A DNA stretch of 64,000 nt from Adineta ricciae (Eukaryota > Rotifera > Eurotatoria > Adinetida > Adinetidae). Positions 63,201 to 64,000 of the stretch are shown piece by piece (the first letter of the stretch is position 1; each line of letters begins with the position of its first letter). The notes beneath the pieces were generated by a model. It was not told the origin of the DNA, made no database searches, and saw only the letters and a program-made list of their open reading frames with translations. The translations under genes were made by a program, and so were the position numbers. The stretch lies in assembly GCA_905250025.1 (NCBI GenBank), contig CAJNOJ010000062.1:173974-237973 (forward strand), written 5' to 3'.

Positions 63201-64000
63201 TATAAATATGCTTGATTTCCGGCGTATCACCTCTGCTATCAGAGTCGACCACATCCAATTCAATACATCGACAGCCAGTCAATAAAACTTGTCGATACAT
63301 TTCATCACTAGCACGACCAGTCCATTGTGATCCTGAATGAACGAGAACAAAAGAGATGATTCGAATTCAAACGATGAGTGTACCTGTTAAGTATGTATTA
63401 TGTGACGAAGAGATGAAATAATGTGACAGAGGTTTGTTCATATCCATAAATAGATCATACTTAACCGGATCAACAATGGAATTGTCAAAGCTGAGTAGGT
63501 ATCGAAGAAATGATTCTTTTGTCATTCCTTTGCAGATTTTAAAATGAAAACAGAACAAAAATCTCTACCAATTACCTTCTTGCGTGAAATTTTCGCTTGA
63601 TTGTGCGTATTTTTGGATGAGAGCCTTTGCTGCGTTTTTCTCCGCTTCCATTTTATCATGATCGTTACTGCCATAATGTTGCTTGGTTATGAATCGCTTC
63701 AAATCTTCACAACTAAGATGATCTTGTTTTCTTTCATTGCTACAATTAAATCCATGAGTTGTTTCATCGAAACGTAAACTTCGAGTTCTTACAGTAGCTG
63801 AAATAACGTATCAACTTCTTTACGATTCATTAAAATCATATACAAACGAAAGAAGACATCGAAGGTGAATTGACTGGGATGAATATTGGACTCCTAAAAA
63901 GCTTCGTACACGATAAATCAATGGATTTGTTGATGTTCGTCCTACATACGGCATTGTGTGGGAGTTTACAGGCTTCCAATGCTTGACAGATATTCTCTTT
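60214..64000 (-). CDS. Phospholipase C beta, 5' end outside the window
   Basis: A multi-exon gene with stop at 60214-60216, extending past 64000. PLC-beta cleaves PIP2 to IP3 and diacylglycerol downstream of Gq-coupled receptors, at the inner plasma membrane. EF-hand-like helices lie at the right edge ([20 protein letters not shown]). The X domain has the first catalytic His and Ca2+ ligand in [35 protein letters not shown] aligned with the second catalytic His, and [11 protein letters not shown] Ser/Pro-rich X-Y linker follows. The Y domain reads [20 protein letters not shown] and [15 protein letters not shown], then the C2 domain ([13 protein letters not shown]). The C-terminal coiled coil ([20 protein letters not shown]) identifies the beta class. 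The tail ends with [20 protein letters not shown]. The usual THGFT after the second His is replaced by KHIYT. Confidence 0.93.

Overview
The window is nuclear DNA from a small, gene-dense animal genome. Genes are split by many very short introns (about 45-65 bp, GT...AG), and coding sequence sits between AT-rich, pyrimidine-rich spacers. The gene set is metazoan: L1-type adhesion protein, Friend-of-GATA factor, anoctamin, cytoplasmic intermediate filament, PLC-beta and cholinesterase. Short introns, several divergent orphan 7TM receptors, and a plant/fungal-type amino-acid permease suggest a rotifer, most likely a bdelloid. That assignment is inference; no species marker is present.

Layout. 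1-8.2 kb: a GPI-type cholinesterase and an ACT-family amino-acid permease, both on the minus strand, separated by a 2.6 kb gene-free stretch. 9.9-23 kb, plus strand: an orphan GPCR, a disordered PP1-docking-like protein, a FOG/ZFPM zinc-finger cofactor, a 21-exon anoctamin and an intermediate-filament protein. 23.5-32.6 kb, minus strand: a tightly packed head-to-tail run NMD3 > USP8 > PSMC4/Rpt3 > POLDIP3/SKAR with gaps of only 92-192 bp. 33.2-35.3 kb, plus: an intact orphan GPCR and its decayed tandem copy. 35.9-45.5 kb, minus: an L1CAM/neuroglian homologue with a candidate alternative terminal exon, and an ARM-like/TIR/SAM protein. 46.8-53.2 kb, plus: a tandem pair of small proteins resembling the KCTD8/12/16 H1 domain and a third GPCR. 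54.2-58.5 kb, minus: a second close-packed run, cytochrome b5 > Acinus > PCMT. 59.3-64 kb: a coiled-coil protein (plus) converging on PLC-beta (minus), whose 5' end lies outside the window.

Functionally, the two packed runs hold housekeeping genes for mRNA/ribosome export and splicing (POLDIP3, NMD3, Acinus), protein quality control (Rpt3, USP8, PCMT) and redox (cytochrome b5). The spacing resembles operons resolved by trans-splicing, a mechanism reported in bdelloids. The other genes are mainly neural or signalling genes, each with its own larger flanking region. Gene models were built by hand: I matched splice sites and reading phase across exons, and where a residue count is given the phases close exactly.
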